Shown here in pieces: positions 45,140 through 55,904 of a stretch of 64,000 bases of DNA. Made by a program: the position numbers and the translations under genes. The notes beneath the pieces are model-generated. The model did no database searches, had not been told where the DNA came from, and saw only the letters and a list, made by a program, of their open reading frames with translations. The first letter of the stretch is position 1; each line of letters begins with the position of its first letter. The stretch is taken from positions 1,984,001 to 2,048,000 of the forward strand of contig JAPEHQ010000006.1 in the NCBI GenBank assembly GCA_027405735.1, written 5' to 3'. The DNA is from Mucor racemosus (Eukaryota; Mucoromycota; Mucoromycetes; Mucorales; Mucoraceae).

Positions 45140-46735
45140 CAGTATTTTCGGTTGGACGTTTTTAAAAAATTTAGACCTCATTTGAGACGTAAGATTTATT
45201 CAGACATAAAAATGGGAGAGGTAGCATTATTTCAAGCCAATTTCTTTTTGCAAACACCTATCCCAGTATGAAGTTGCGTGTTTAACCCAATCCTGACAAT
45301 CCTGCGTAGTAACAGTTTTACATGCTTCGGCAATGCGGGGGGTTAGCTCATCTCCTTTTTCGAGCGGGTTTCGTCTGATATTTTTCTTGATTTTGGACCA
45401 ACACTCTTCGATAGGATTTAAAAAAGGTGAATATGGTGGCATGAATAGAGGTTTATAGCCTCGAGCATTTATGGCATCAACAACAAATTTACTATGATGT
45501 ATGTTGCAATTGTCTATCACAATAAAATGCCCTTTCATATCATTTTGGTCCATTACATCCATAATTGATTCCATGAATTTCACAATATGATACGCAGTTG
45601 TACCCTTTTTGAGAGGTTCAGGCTTTTGGTTTGATGTATCTGCTTTCCTCTCCTTTGAATCACGCTCATCCGGATGATACTCTTTTTCAAGCTGTGCAGC
45701 TCCATGTTTCTTTAAAGGTTCAACTTTAGAAAAACTAAGGATCCCTCTTGCAGTTATGCAACCAATGATGCTGATATTCACGCCTTTTTGATTATGAACC
45801 TTTACTTTTGCTGGCTCACCAACTCTCGACCAAGCTTTGCTTCTCATCATTTGTGAATGAAAACAGGCTTCATCTACGAACACACAGTTTTTCAGAAAAT
45901 CGACACCTACTGCTTTCCACTGAGTTATCATATGGTATCGAAGATCTAAAGTCCTTTGTGAGTCTCTTTCTGCAGTGTATTTGCTCGCTTGCTTGAGACT
46001 CAAAAAACATTTCTCTCGAATATGAGTGTAAAGACTTGAAATAGCAATATCACTTATTTCTGGAAAGTTGCTTAATAACTGCGATCTGGCTTCTTCAAGA
46101 ACAGCCGATGGATTTTTATCAAAAAGAACAATCAAGAATTCGGTATGTTCCTGGAAAAGTTTTTTAGATTTGACAGCTTTTGGTTTGACAGTTGTGCCTG
46201 GAAGTACGTGTCCGTCACCACTATTAAACTCGTCTAAAAGTCTATAAGCACTCGAACGAGGTATGCCGCATACCGCAGCCGCTTTAGGGACAGATAATCC
46301 CTCTTCTTGGAGCACCTTGATGAAACTTTCTATCTGGTCTGTTCCATACTTTTTATATTTCCTCGTACTGAGCTTGACTTTACTCATGTCAACTGTAATC
46401 TCCTCCACCAAGTCTTCCATTGGCTGAGGCTCGATTACTTGTTGATTTAAAGATTCAAAATGAACTAAATTATTCAATGTATCAAAATCAAGCTCATAGC
46501 TATCAACTTCCATCTCATATTGTGCTCTTAGCAAGGGCTCAGTTTCTGGATTGTACTTAATGTAGTCCATCTAGTATGGAGTTTCAGGAAAAAAGAAAAC
46601 GTCTAAAAACTAAAGTCTTAATTTTTAAAGTATGGTCTAAATGTAATTTACTTTACGTTTCAAAAAAATTAAATGAAGTCTGAAAATGATTTTCATAATT
46701 TCTCAAAAACATCCCAAACTCAACCGAAAATACTG
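45140..46735 (-). mobile_element. Tc1/mariner-type DNA transposon, complete, 1596 bp
   Basis: The element is bounded by TA on both sides (45,138-45,139 and 46,736-46,737), the usual target duplication of the superfamily. Terminal inverted repeats begin with 15 identical bases, CAGTATTTTCGGTTG, and continue imperfectly (GACGTTTTTAA versus GATGTTTTTGA, then AGACCTCATTTGA versus AGACTTCATTTAA). One uninterrupted transposase ORF fills the interior. All parts needed for an autonomous element appear present. It sits right beside the AAGC motif cluster. Confidence 0.92.
45227..46570 (-). CDS. Tc1/mariner (IS630-type) DD34E transposase
   Basis: Single-exon 447-aa protein with no frameshift. A helix-turn-helix region lies at about residues 76-115 (QIESFIKVLQEEGLS, CGIPRSSAYRLLDEF). 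The DDE_3 catalytic core supplies D233 (FVDEACF), D353 (IVIDNCNIHH) and E388 (PYSPFLNPIEECW). D353 and E388 have 34 residues between them, hence DD34E. The distance between the two Asp is unusually long (120) owing to a charged insertion at about 291-322 (DERDSKERKADTSNQKPEP). The enzyme would cut and paste the surrounding element at TA sites. An acidic N terminus of about 60 residues precedes the DNA-binding part. Intactness suggests recent activity. Confidence 0.93.
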   Translation of the reverse strand: MDYIKYNPETEPLLRAQYEMEVDSYELDFDTLNNLVHFESLNQQVIEPQPMEDLVEEITVDMSKVKLSTRKYKKYGTDQIESFIKVLQEEGLSVPKAAAVCGIPRSSAYRLLDEFNSGDGHVLPGTTVKPKAVKSKKLFQEHTEFLIVLFDKNPSAVLEEARSQLLSNFPEISDIAISSLYTHIREKCFLSLKQASKYTAERDSQRTLDLRYHMITQWKAVGVDFLKNCVFVDEACFHSQMMRSKAWSRVGEPAKVKVHNQKGVNISIIGCITARGILSFSKVEPLKKHGAAQLEKEYHPDERDSKERKADTSNQKPEPLKKGTTAYHIVKFMESIMDVMDQNDMKGHFIVIDNCNIHHSKFVVDAINARGYKPLFMPPYSPFLNPIEECWSKIKKNIRRNPLEKGDELTPRIAEACKTVTTQDCQDWVKHATSYWDRCLQKEIGLK

Positions 46736-46737
46736 TA

Positions 46738-47572
46738 ACAATTCAATAAATCTCAGACACTAATGTTACGAATGAACTAGTAAATATCTGGTAATTTTAT
46801 GTAACAATGGGAAAGGATATTATATTTAACAGAGTCATCTTTACTCACTGGTTCTGTGACCCTGAACAAGATAATCGGTCAATCGGTGTTACCATTGATG
46901 GAATTATAATGGAACGTGATAAAGCTTTTATCGTACTACAAAAATTATGTAATTTCTCTTATCATGACACATAATATCGAGTTATTGTTTGTTTACAGAA
47001 TGGTCATGAATAACTTTCATAACAGCATCAGCTGAAAACAAGATGGTTTTGCATGTTTATATTAGTTGTATATGATTATAGAGAAAAATGTCAAACTATA
47101 AATGTTGATTTTTGTTTATCTTGAAATCGCCATACTCAGGTACCCAGATCTTTTTTTTTTTTTTTTTTTTTTTTTATTTATTTATCCTTCGCTTATATGT
47201 TGCTGATGGCAACCGAATGAATTAAATTCAATGGGGGGGGGGGAGGGTGTTGGACAAGAGAAAATTGATAAGATTGTATCATTCAATTTGCCATCTTTTT
47301 CTTTGATTTCTCCGTGATAGTTTGTTAATTTCCCAGATAAGTTTATCAACACCAATAATACAAAGTGTAACAGAGATAAAAGATAACAGAATATTTAATC
47401 TATGAAATAATCCCAATTAGGCATCGCAGCGAAAATACATGATCGAAGCAGTTTAGCAGTGTAAAAATACATGAAATTTTATTCATTTTTTTGGTAGGAT
47501 TTATATATGAAAATAATAAAAAAAAATTGAATGTATATATATATATATATAATAATAATAGAAATAATAAAC
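46738..47572. other. Intergenic region with homopolymer runs
   Basis: About 830 bases. A 55-codon frame at 46,807-46,974 (MGKDIIFNRVIFTHWFC...) is the only protein-like stretch and matches nothing I know. A T run near 47,151-47,175, a G run near 47,234-47,242 and a (TA)n run near 47,537 lie towards the 3' end of the pyruvate carboxylase gene. Confidence 0.35.
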
Positions 47573-50500
47573 TTAAGCATCATCCTTGACAATTCTAGCA
47601 ACTAAATCACCAGAGTTCAAAGAATCTCCTTCCTGTACAGCAACGCGTTCAACCTTACCAGCAACTGGAGATGTAACAACAGTTTCCATCTTCATAGCAG
47701 ATAAGACGGCAAGAGGATCACCAGCTTTAACATGAGCACCTTCCTTGGCACGAATCTCAACGACTACACCAGACATGGGAGCAGCAATATCTCCAGGATT
47801 AGCTAAATTGGCTCTTTCACGTGTAACAATCTCAACAGCTGAATTCTTGTCAACAATGCCCACCACACGAGCCTCACCGTTCAATTCAAAGTAAACATCA
47901 CGCTTACCATTGTTGTTGAGAGGACCAACAGCCAATAACTTAATAATCAAAGTCTTACCCTCTTCAATTTCGACATGGAATTCTTCATTGATTTCAGGCT
48001 TAGCCAAGAAGTAACGAGTAGGCAAAACTGATAAATCACCATATTGGTTAACCATCTCACGGTATTCGGCAAAGACCTTAGGGTAAAGAGCAGCAGAAAT
48101 AACATCGTAATCACGGATAGTAGAGCCATACTTTTCAACTAATTCTTGCTTCAATTTAGCCATGTCAAGAGGAGGTAAAGTGGCACCAGGGCGGCTGTCA
48201 ATACGAATTTGGTCACGGATAATGTTGGAACGCAATGGCTCAGGGAAACCGCCATAAGGTTGACCAAGATAACCTTGGAAAAATTCAACAACGGAAGTAG
48301 GGAAAGACAAGCTGGAAGCACGATCCTCGACATCCTTACCAGTGAGAGAGTTAGAGACCATGAATTGAGCAAGATCACCAACAACCTTGGAGGAAGGAGT
48401 GACCTTGACAAGATCACCACAGAGATCATTCGCCTCTTGGTACGCCTTCTTGATTTGGTTCCATTGAGTACCTAAGCCTAATTGTTGAGCTTGGAACATC
48501 AAATTGGTGTATTGACCACCAGGCATTTCATGATCATAGACACCAGAATCAGTAGAACGAACATTAGCTTCGAAGCAAGAATACAAAAGACGAGCTTGTT
48601 CCCAGTAAGAGTTAATAGCATGAACATCAGCCATACGAATACCAGTACCAAGGTTAGTTTGCTCGAAACCAGCAACAATGGCACCCATAGCAGGTTGAGA
48701 GGTCATACCAGACATGGAATCAATAGCAACATCAACAATATCAGCACCAGCAGCAGCGGCAGCCATCATAGAGGCAACACCAGTACCGGCAGTATCGTGA
48801 GTGTGAACATGAATGGGAAGGTCAGGGAACTTGGCACGAATAGTGGAAACCAAAAGACGAGCAGCTTCAGGCTTCAAGAGACCAGCCATATCTTTGATAC
48901 CCAAAATATGAATACCTTCATTGACCAATTGTTGAGTCAAATCAACATAGTAATCCAAGTTGTACTTTGTACGGTTAGGGTTGGAAACATCACCAGTATA
49001 ACAGATGGTGGCTTCAACAACACCACCAGCCTTCTTGACAGCATCAATACCGAGTTTCATATTCTCAACATAATTAAGGGAATCAAAGATACGGAAGACA
49101 TCCATACCACATTTGACAGCCTTGTCACAGAATTCGTAAACAACATTATCAGGATAAGATGTATAACCAACAGCATTGGCACCACGGAGCAACATTTGGA
49201 AAGGAATATTAGGTACAACCTTTCTAAGAGCAGCAAGACGATCCCAAGGATCTTCATGAAGGAAACGCATGGCAACATCAAATGTAGCACCACCCCAACA
49301 TTCAAGGGAGAAAGCGTTTGCGAGAGCGTGAGATGTGGCAGGTGCAATACGCAAAAGATCTAGAATATAAATTAGAAAAATATCATCCCATTTTTTTTAA
49401 AAAATAAAATAAACATACCAACAGTTCTCACACGAGTAGCTAATAAACTTTGATGAGCATCTCTCCATGTAGTATCAGTGATCAATACACCGGGGTAAGC
49501 GCGTACAGCCTTAGCAAAGGCTTCAGGACCTTGTTCCACAATAATCTTACGCCAACCTTCAGTAGCGGGCGCAGAGACATCGATATCCTTGTTACTTCCG
49601 TTCTCACGCAATACAGGTACATCAATTTCACTCTTGAATGATGGGTCACCAACTTGACCCTTGATCTGGGAACCATTGACAACGACATCACCCAAATATC
49701 CCAACATACGTTGAGCACGGTTTTGGAATTGAACAAGGCGGAAGAGATCAGGAGTATCATCAATGAAGGTAGTCCAACAGTTACCATTAATAAATGTATC
49801 ACAAGTTAAAAGACGTTGCAAGAAAGGAATGTTGGTCTTTACACCGCGAATACGGAATTCAACTAAAGCACGTACAATCTTTCTACGAGCTACTTCATAT
49901 GTGGAGCCAGAACATGTAACCTTGACCAATAAAGAATCATAATGAGGAGTGATGACAGCACCTGCATAACCAGCACCACCATCCAAACGAACACCATTAC
50001 CACCAGAAGAACGGTAAACTTCAATCTTACCAGTATCAGGTTGGAAGTTTAACTCGGGATCTTCAGTTGTAACACGACATTGAATAGCAAAACCACGTTG
50101 ACGAATACGTTGTTGAGTCAAACCAAGTTGAGGTAAAAGAGCACCAGCAGCAATTTGGATTTGGGCAGCTACAACATCAATACCTGTAATTTCTTCAGTA
50201 ATAGTATGTTCTACTTGAATACGAGGATTGATTTCGATAAAGTAATGACGGTTTTGGTTATCAACCAAGAATTCAGCAGTACCAGCATTCTTGTATTTAA
50301 CAGCCTTTGCAATTTTGATAGCGTCATTAAGAATAGCTTCACGAACCTTGTTATCCAAGTTTTTAGCAGGAGCAATCTCGACAACCTTTTGATGACGACG
50401 TTGAACAGAACAATCACGTTCAAACAAATGAACAACATTACCGGCACGATCAGCAAGCAATTGAACTTCGATATGACGAGGTTTATCAAGGAAACGTTCA

Positions 50501-51356
50501 ATGAAAACGGTACCATCACCAAATGCAGAGAGAGCTTCAGATTTAGCACGTTGGAAAGCATCTTCTAATGATTCTTCATCACGGACAACACGCATACCAC
50601 GGCCACCACCACCCATGGCTGCTTTGATAATAATGGGGAATCCATGCTCTTTAATAAAATCTCTGGCTTCGGTGAATTCACTAACAGGACCAGGAGTACC
50701 AGGTACTACAGGAACATTACAATTCATGGCTACACAAAGTTTTTTTTTTTTTTTTGTTTAGTCTCAAAATAGATCCCACGAAATGAAATGATTGCTTACC
50801 AATGGTTCTAGCTTTAGTCTTATCGCCTAAACTTTCAATGACTTCAGGAGAAGGACCGATAAATGTAATACCAGCAGCTTCAACCTTGCGAGCAAATTCA
50901 GCATTCTCAGACAAGAAACCATAACCAGGATGGATCATGGAAACACCACGCTCTTTAGCAATACGAACAATTTCGTCTTGAGCCAAATAAGCAGCAACAG
51001 GTGTATATTGACCAATTTTACCAATTTGATATGATTCATCAGCCTAATTTATTTTTGTTTAATCAACTAACCCTCTCCAGAAATATGTAAATTAAATAAC
51101 CGACCTTGTAACGATGCATGGATAATCTATCTTCATTAGAGTAAATAGCAACAGTTTTCATGGAAAGTTCATGGGCTGTACGGAATACACGAAGCGAAAT
51201 TTCCTAAGATATCATGTCAATAATGATAATTCTCGGGCGCGATCTTTTTATACTTACACCACGGTTAGCAACCATCAATTTACGAAGGTTGCCCATAACT
51301 TCACTATTTCTACGAATAGTTTCGACTGAATGTTCACGAGCAGGAGGGGCAGGCAT
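47573..51356 (-). CDS. PYC1: Pyruvate carboxylase
   Basis: Five exons, 51258-51356, 51105-51203, 50800-51043, 49419-50729 and 47573-49359, encode 1179 aa, the usual length. The biotin-dependent enzyme makes oxaloacetate from pyruvate, bicarbonate and ATP. The biotin carboxylase domain (about 1-450) has LRKLMVANRGEI, HPGYGFLSENAEFA, KAAMGGGGRGMRVV and EINPRIQVEHTITEEITG. The carboxyltransferase (about 550-830) has DTTWRDAHQSLLATRVRT, GIKDMAGLLKP and HVHTHDTAGTG. The C-terminal biotinyl domain has SAMKMETVV with biotinylated K1141. No mitochondrial presequence is present (MPAPPAREHSVE start), so a cytosolic enzyme is expected, as in other fungi. The first three introns lie within the first 450 bases of coding sequence; the 3' half is one long exon. 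Confidence 0.97.
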
Positions 51357-51891
51357 TTTCTCTTAATGTAGATAAGTCTAAAATTTACCAAAAGAGAAAA
51401 GAAAGAGAAAGAGACAATTAGTTTATCCACATCAACATGCCATCTCTTTATAATCATTATCTATTTTCAGTCTCCCCCTCTAATCCAACATAAAGCTTGC
51501 CCGCTCAACTTTTTTTAACCAATGAAATATGTAGTGAATTTCATTTACTTTCCCGGGGAAATAGGTTAACGAAATGAAATTCATGCTGATTTCATGTGTC
51601 ATCATATGTTTTTTTTATATGAATTGATTAAATAACACCCAAGCTACCCAAGATCTCCCGTATAAAAACCAAAAAATGTTACATTACCTTTTAGATTTTT
51701 TGTTTGGGGGAAAAAAAAAAAGAAAAAATATGTAAATTAAAGAAAAAGAAATCTATTTTTCAATTGTTTCCCTGTTTCCCTCGAACCCCCCATATTTATA
51801 GTCTTTTCAGCTTATCTTTTATCGGTCATTTAATAGAATAGAATAAACATATATCCAGAAGATATGTATCACATAGAAATTAAGCTTTTAT
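51357..51891. promoter_or_regulatory. Upstream region of pyruvate carboxylase
   Basis: 535 bases separate the PYC start from the stop codon of the next reverse-strand gene. The region must carry the PYC promoter and the 3' UTR of the KAR9/GAS2-like gene. It contains GAAATGAAATTCAT repeats near 51,530-51,590 (GAAATGAAATTCAT and ATTTCAT in both orientations); no known operator is recognised. Confidence 0.4.
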
Positions 51892-53943
51892 TCACCCAAT
51901 CAGGTTCATGTGTTCGAGAAGAAAGATTTCTAAATCTTGCCATCCACCACCAACACGAATCAATACTTTGTTTCTTCCGCTATTTTCATAAGTCATCAAT
52001 TTACAAGTATAAATCTTTTTACCACCTCCCAGCGATGGTGTTAATTCATTACCAAAATAATATCTTCCATCTGCATTGCCAGCTTTTTTCGAGCATTGAA
52101 TTGGAATTGGACTACGATTTACTATCATTGCAACTTGCTTATCCAATGGATCTTTGGGATCGGGTCTATAATTAATGGTGGTGGTGGTGGTTGTGGTAGT
52201 AGTTGATCTAAAAGGGGAATCTGATCTAGTCAAGTCAGTGATACGAGCCATACTGGATCTTGGTCTTAATACGTTTGAAGTAGGTGTTTTTGGTCTTGGT
52301 ATCATCGAAGGTGTACCACTACGACGTACATTTGGTGTGATACTTCTGCTTATTTGTTGTTTGCTATTATTGTTTTGTGATCTAAAATCTTTTGTTGATA
52401 TCATATCATCTTCTCTACTATTAGATGGACTTATAGATTGTGGTCTTAAAGCACTACCAACAGAATTAAAACTCTCACGAGTATAAAATGATGGGCTCGT
52501 TGTTCTTTTTCCATTTGGTGATGTTCCTCTATATTGCCTTACTTTCTCTTCCATAAATAATGGACTTGGACTATGATGATTGAATTTAAATGGACTTTTT
52601 GATCTATCCTCTTCGAAATGAAGTGAAGGTGATGATGGCTTATTATGTAAGAATCTTGATGTAGAATTCGGTGTTGCTGTTCCTGTTGTCGTACTTGAAA
52701 TTAAATCTTTCCAATTATTACTACCTGTTGTACTATCACTACGATCACTGAGTCGTGACCAACAATGGGTATTATCCGACAATGTGGGTTCAACTACAAC
52801 TATATCAGGCAAATCTCTTTTACGTAGATGATCCATTGTTGATTTAAGCGTATTCCATCTTGTTAACATTGCCTCATGACGCTGTAGTGTTGCAACGTTT
52901 CGGGATACACGTGCCGCAATGCCGTTGCCCAACATCAGTAACATTTTGGTTATACTTGGTGTATAGTATTTATATTTTGCTTCAAAGTTCTTTTCCACCG
53001 AGCGAAGTTTAGTTCTGGCATCCGTAGTTGTGCTACTTGTACTAGAAGTATGATTAGATGAAGAAGATGTTGTAGAAGATGAGCTTGTCACTATGCCATT
53101 GCCTTCTTTTATTTGTTGTATCATGGTGTAACATTGAGTTACTGTTTTATCGAGTCCATTCATCATATCGTCCACCTGGTCAGCCACCTGCCGAAATACG
53201 ACAAGCCATCGATCTTCTTTAAGTTCAATCTTAAGTTCATCAATCTCAATTCGCAAACACTCCCAACGTTCTTGCACTAATAAATGTTTGCGAGTTAAAA
53301 GTCCCGTGGTATCTTCAGGTGGGGTAGTAGACGTCATTCGGGTATACACTTTCTCTACATTGGTAAATAAAGGCCCTACGCGATTATCAATATCCAACAA
53401 GATGCTATCTTCTTTCTTTTCAGGATCAGAATGTCTTTTTTCTTGGAATTGAAAAATCATCATTGACAAATCATCAATTTGTATCAAAATATTCTCCATC
53501 GTGGTTCTTAACATGTGTTTTTCGTTGGCTTCTTCTATCAAGTTTTTAACGAATGATATAAAATGTTGTAGACCAGACCATTCAGATTGAATTTTAGTTA
53601 CTGGTAATTTGCAATTCTCTAATTCGTCTTGCTCATCGATGCATTCCGCTAATAATGGGATTAATGGCTGCATTTTACTGCAAGCAAGTTGAAGAGGTTC
53701 TACTGAATACGATTCCATATCACCTCGCTTAACGCTTTGTTCAATGCTAAAAGCTATCATGTGGGCGGTTTCCAACCAATGTGTAATACGCTTTAAAACA
53801 GCACTGAAGTCAATCACCCGTTGCTCAGGGGAGAGCGATGTTGAAAACAAATCATGTAGTTCCTGTTCTGGTATTTGTATTTGATAAAGTGGATCAAATA
53901 TGTCTTTTGCTACTGCTGTTTGAATTGATTCTGATGTTATCAT
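51892..53943 (-). CDS. KAR9-like protein with C-terminal GAS2 (GAR) microtubule-binding domain
   Basis: One uninterrupted 683-aa ORF. The N-terminal 360 residues are helical and read like KAR9-family proteins (LLVQERWECLRIEIDEL, LKEDRWLVVFRQVADQVDD, YTPSITKMLLMLGNGIAARV). A long Ser/Thr/Arg/Pro-rich disordered part follows, with SxIP/TPTSN-like basic patches (GTPSMIPRPKTPTSN) suited to binding EB1-type proteins. The last 85 residues form a GAS2-related domain (VNRSPIPIQCSKKAGNADGR, YYFGNEL, YTCKLMTYENS, VLIRVGGGWQDLEIFLLEH). Together they point to a cytoskeletal linker for microtubule orientation or nuclear positioning. The lack of introns in over 2 kb is unusual among its neighbours. Confidence 0.82.
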   Translation of the reverse strand: MITSESIQTAVAKDIFDPLYQIQIPEQELHDLFSTSLSPEQRVIDFSAVLKRITHWLETAHMIAFSIEQSVKRGDMESYSVEPLQLACSKMQPLIPLLAECIDEQDELENCKLPVTKIQSEWSGLQHFISFVKNLIEEANEKHMLRTTMENILIQIDDLSMMIFQFQEKRHSDPEKKEDSILLDIDNRVGPLFTNVEKVYTRMTSTTPPEDTTGLLTRKHLLVQERWECLRIEIDELKIELKEDRWLVVFRQVADQVDDMMNGLDKTVTQCYTMIQQIKEGNGIVTSSSSTTSSSSNHTSSTSSTTTDARTKLRSVEKNFEAKYKYYTPSITKMLLMLGNGIAARVSRNVATLQRHEAMLTRWNTLKSTMDHLRKRDLPDIVVVEPTLSDNTHCWSRLSDRSDSTTGSNNWKDLISSTTTGTATPNSTSRFLHNKPSSPSLHFEEDRSKSPFKFNHHSPSPLFMEEKVRQYRGTSPNGKRTTSPSFYTRESFNSVGSALRPQSISPSNSREDDMISTKDFRSQNNNSKQQISRSITPNVRRSGTPSMIPRPKTPTSNVLRPRSSMARITDLTRSDSPFRSTTTTTTTTTINYRPDPKDPLDKQVAMIVNRSPIPIQCSKKAGNADGRYYFGNELTPSLGGGKKIYTCKLMTYENSGRNKVLIRVGGGWQDLEIFLLEHMNLIG

Positions 53944-55164
53944 AAAGACTATTGTAAAAAATGTCAGTTGGTTTCTTCTTTCTCACTAAAAAAAAGGGGG
54001 AAAATTTTACCTGAATATATATGTTTGAATGTTTGTTACGGGTATCAAATCACTAATGTTTATATAAGAAAAAAAGGTGGGGTGTTTCTTTGTTGTTCTT
54101 GTTGTGTATATGTGTTTTGTTGGGTATAAAAAGCTGTTTGATTGTTTCAATATTACTTTTTCCAAATCATTGACTAGTGTAATTGTCAATATCTAAATGT
54201 AAATCACTGCTGACGTGAGAAATAACAGAAAGTGAATGTTATAGAAAGTAAAAAAGTAAAAATAGAGAGAGAAAGACAGAAGAAAAAAATAAATAAGAAA
54301 TAGAGGGGCGTCTTCATGGTTTATACGGAATTCCATCTCAGATAAAGTTTATTTATGAATTCATTACATGTTACGATATCTAAAACCGTACCTGAATACA
54401 TTGATTCTCCTAGTTAAAAAATTCTTGTCTATATGATCGCACAGTCATTTAAGAAATGAACAAGTTAATCAAGAATATGTTCTCTTACTACTAATTGCTT
54501 GAAAATTTCACAAAATCATCTATATACAGTCATTGGAGACAGTATCTGCATAAACGCATTATATCATAGGTATATGACTTGTTTAAATAGTTATACAAAT
54601 ATGTATACTCATGCATACAAATGCATTACTGCATGATTTTTTTCTGCTATATGCTCAGACAAGGATGCAATTTATAAGAAAACTTTCATAAACATGTAAC
54701 TGCAACTTGTCTTTTAACATGATCCACTAATTATACTTTTATCATTTGATTGCCGAGTACAAGAATTTTAAAGAGGGATCTTTTTAACACACACACGCAT
54801 ATTGTACACATTCACAAAATTTCAAAAAGTATATGCTTATGCAACAATGTAAAACAGAATAAATCAGATCGCACAAATAATGCTAAAGCTAGAAAAAACT
54901 TGATATAGAGCTAATTTAAAAAACTCTAACACTCCATACAATAAACACTTTTATAGCATTGGGAAAATTGGCCTCCAAAAAGCAAATGTTTAATCACAGA
55001 TGTATATTAATTCGGATGAGCTCAAATTGCATAAACATGTAGGACATGGGAACAGATACTGAACACATGAATGTTTACCCATAAATATAACTCAATATAT
55101 ATACATAGATATGAACACGAGTAGTTCAGTTATTAAAAAAAAAAAAAAAGAGGCGTGATAATTA
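53944..55164. other. AT-rich intergenic region upstream of the KAR9/GAS2-like gene
   Basis: About 1.2 kb. The promoter of the reverse-strand gene must lie in the first part; purine-rich tracts occur near 54,250. No other gene is recognised. Confidence 0.35.
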
Positions 55165-55660
55165 CAGTCGTGATTCGATTTAGTGGACTCATAAATAACG
55201 GATTTTCGATTTAATGGACAGTTTGAAATCTCCCGTTTTTTTTTTAATAATTTTACTGCCTAAATCCAGTGAATCGATTCAGTGGATAGTGGACAATTTT
55301 GTTTCTACCAGTCCACTATATTAGTAAAATATAAATACTATTGGATAAAACTGTATTTAGCCGGCAATAGCTTGATCTGGTAGCCATGAAATTAGAAGAA
55401 ATATGGAGAGTAACTAAATCACGTGCCTAATTTACCTCAGTTTTTTAATAAATTTCTTGTTATTCACTGTTCAATTCAGTTGCTCGAATATGAAAAGTTT
55501 TTATTAAAAATATTGTTTAATACTATAAACTAGTAACGCCTTTTTATTCTCATTTTTTGATCCAGTATTACGGAAAATGATTTATTCGATTTAGTGGAAA
55601 ATTCGATTTAGTGGACACTTTTCTCCCTCCCAACGATTCCACTAAATCGAATCACGACTG
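55165..55660. mobile_element. MITE, 496 bp, pogo/Tc1-mariner type
   Basis: Perfect terminal inverted repeats of about 23 bp (CAGTCGTGATTCGATTTAGT...ACTAAATCGAATCACGACTG), flanked by TA on both sides (55,163-55,164 and 55,661-55,662). The interior has no long ORF and repeats the words CGATTTAGTGGA and CAGTGGATAGTGGAC near both ends. The CAGTCGTGAxTCGATTTA start is typical of pogo/Tigger-like elements, so mobilisation by a pogo-type transposase is likely. The termini differ from those of the mariner at 45-46.7 kb, which is therefore not its obvious partner. Confidence 0.88.
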
Positions 55661-55904
55661 TACAGTGCTTCTGCTTTCAATTTACCAGATGTTTGAAAAC
55701 ACCGCCCAGTTTCTGAATAAATTTGGGTAATTTAGCAGTGATTTTGACAAAATAATGTCAAATTGGGTTAGAGCTTCTGGGTAACTTATATTCAAACAGG
55801 TGTGCAGAACTTTTCAAAAATGTGGGCAACGTTTTCAAACATTTGGCAGAAAGCACTGTATAGAGGTCGATAAGCATATTCTGAAAAGTTAAGCTTGAAA
55901 GTTG

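Noticed and set aside
48482..49363. Long forward-strand open frame (293 codons) across the pyruvate carboxylase gene
   Set aside because: It is the antisense of the carboxyltransferase exon; low stop frequency there follows from codon usage of the real gene. No protein features were seen.
51357..51480. Upstream mitochondrial-targeting extension of pyruvate carboxylase
   Set aside because: No in-frame upstream ATG with a basic amphipathic presequence is present; the start MPAPPAREHS joins the domain directly.
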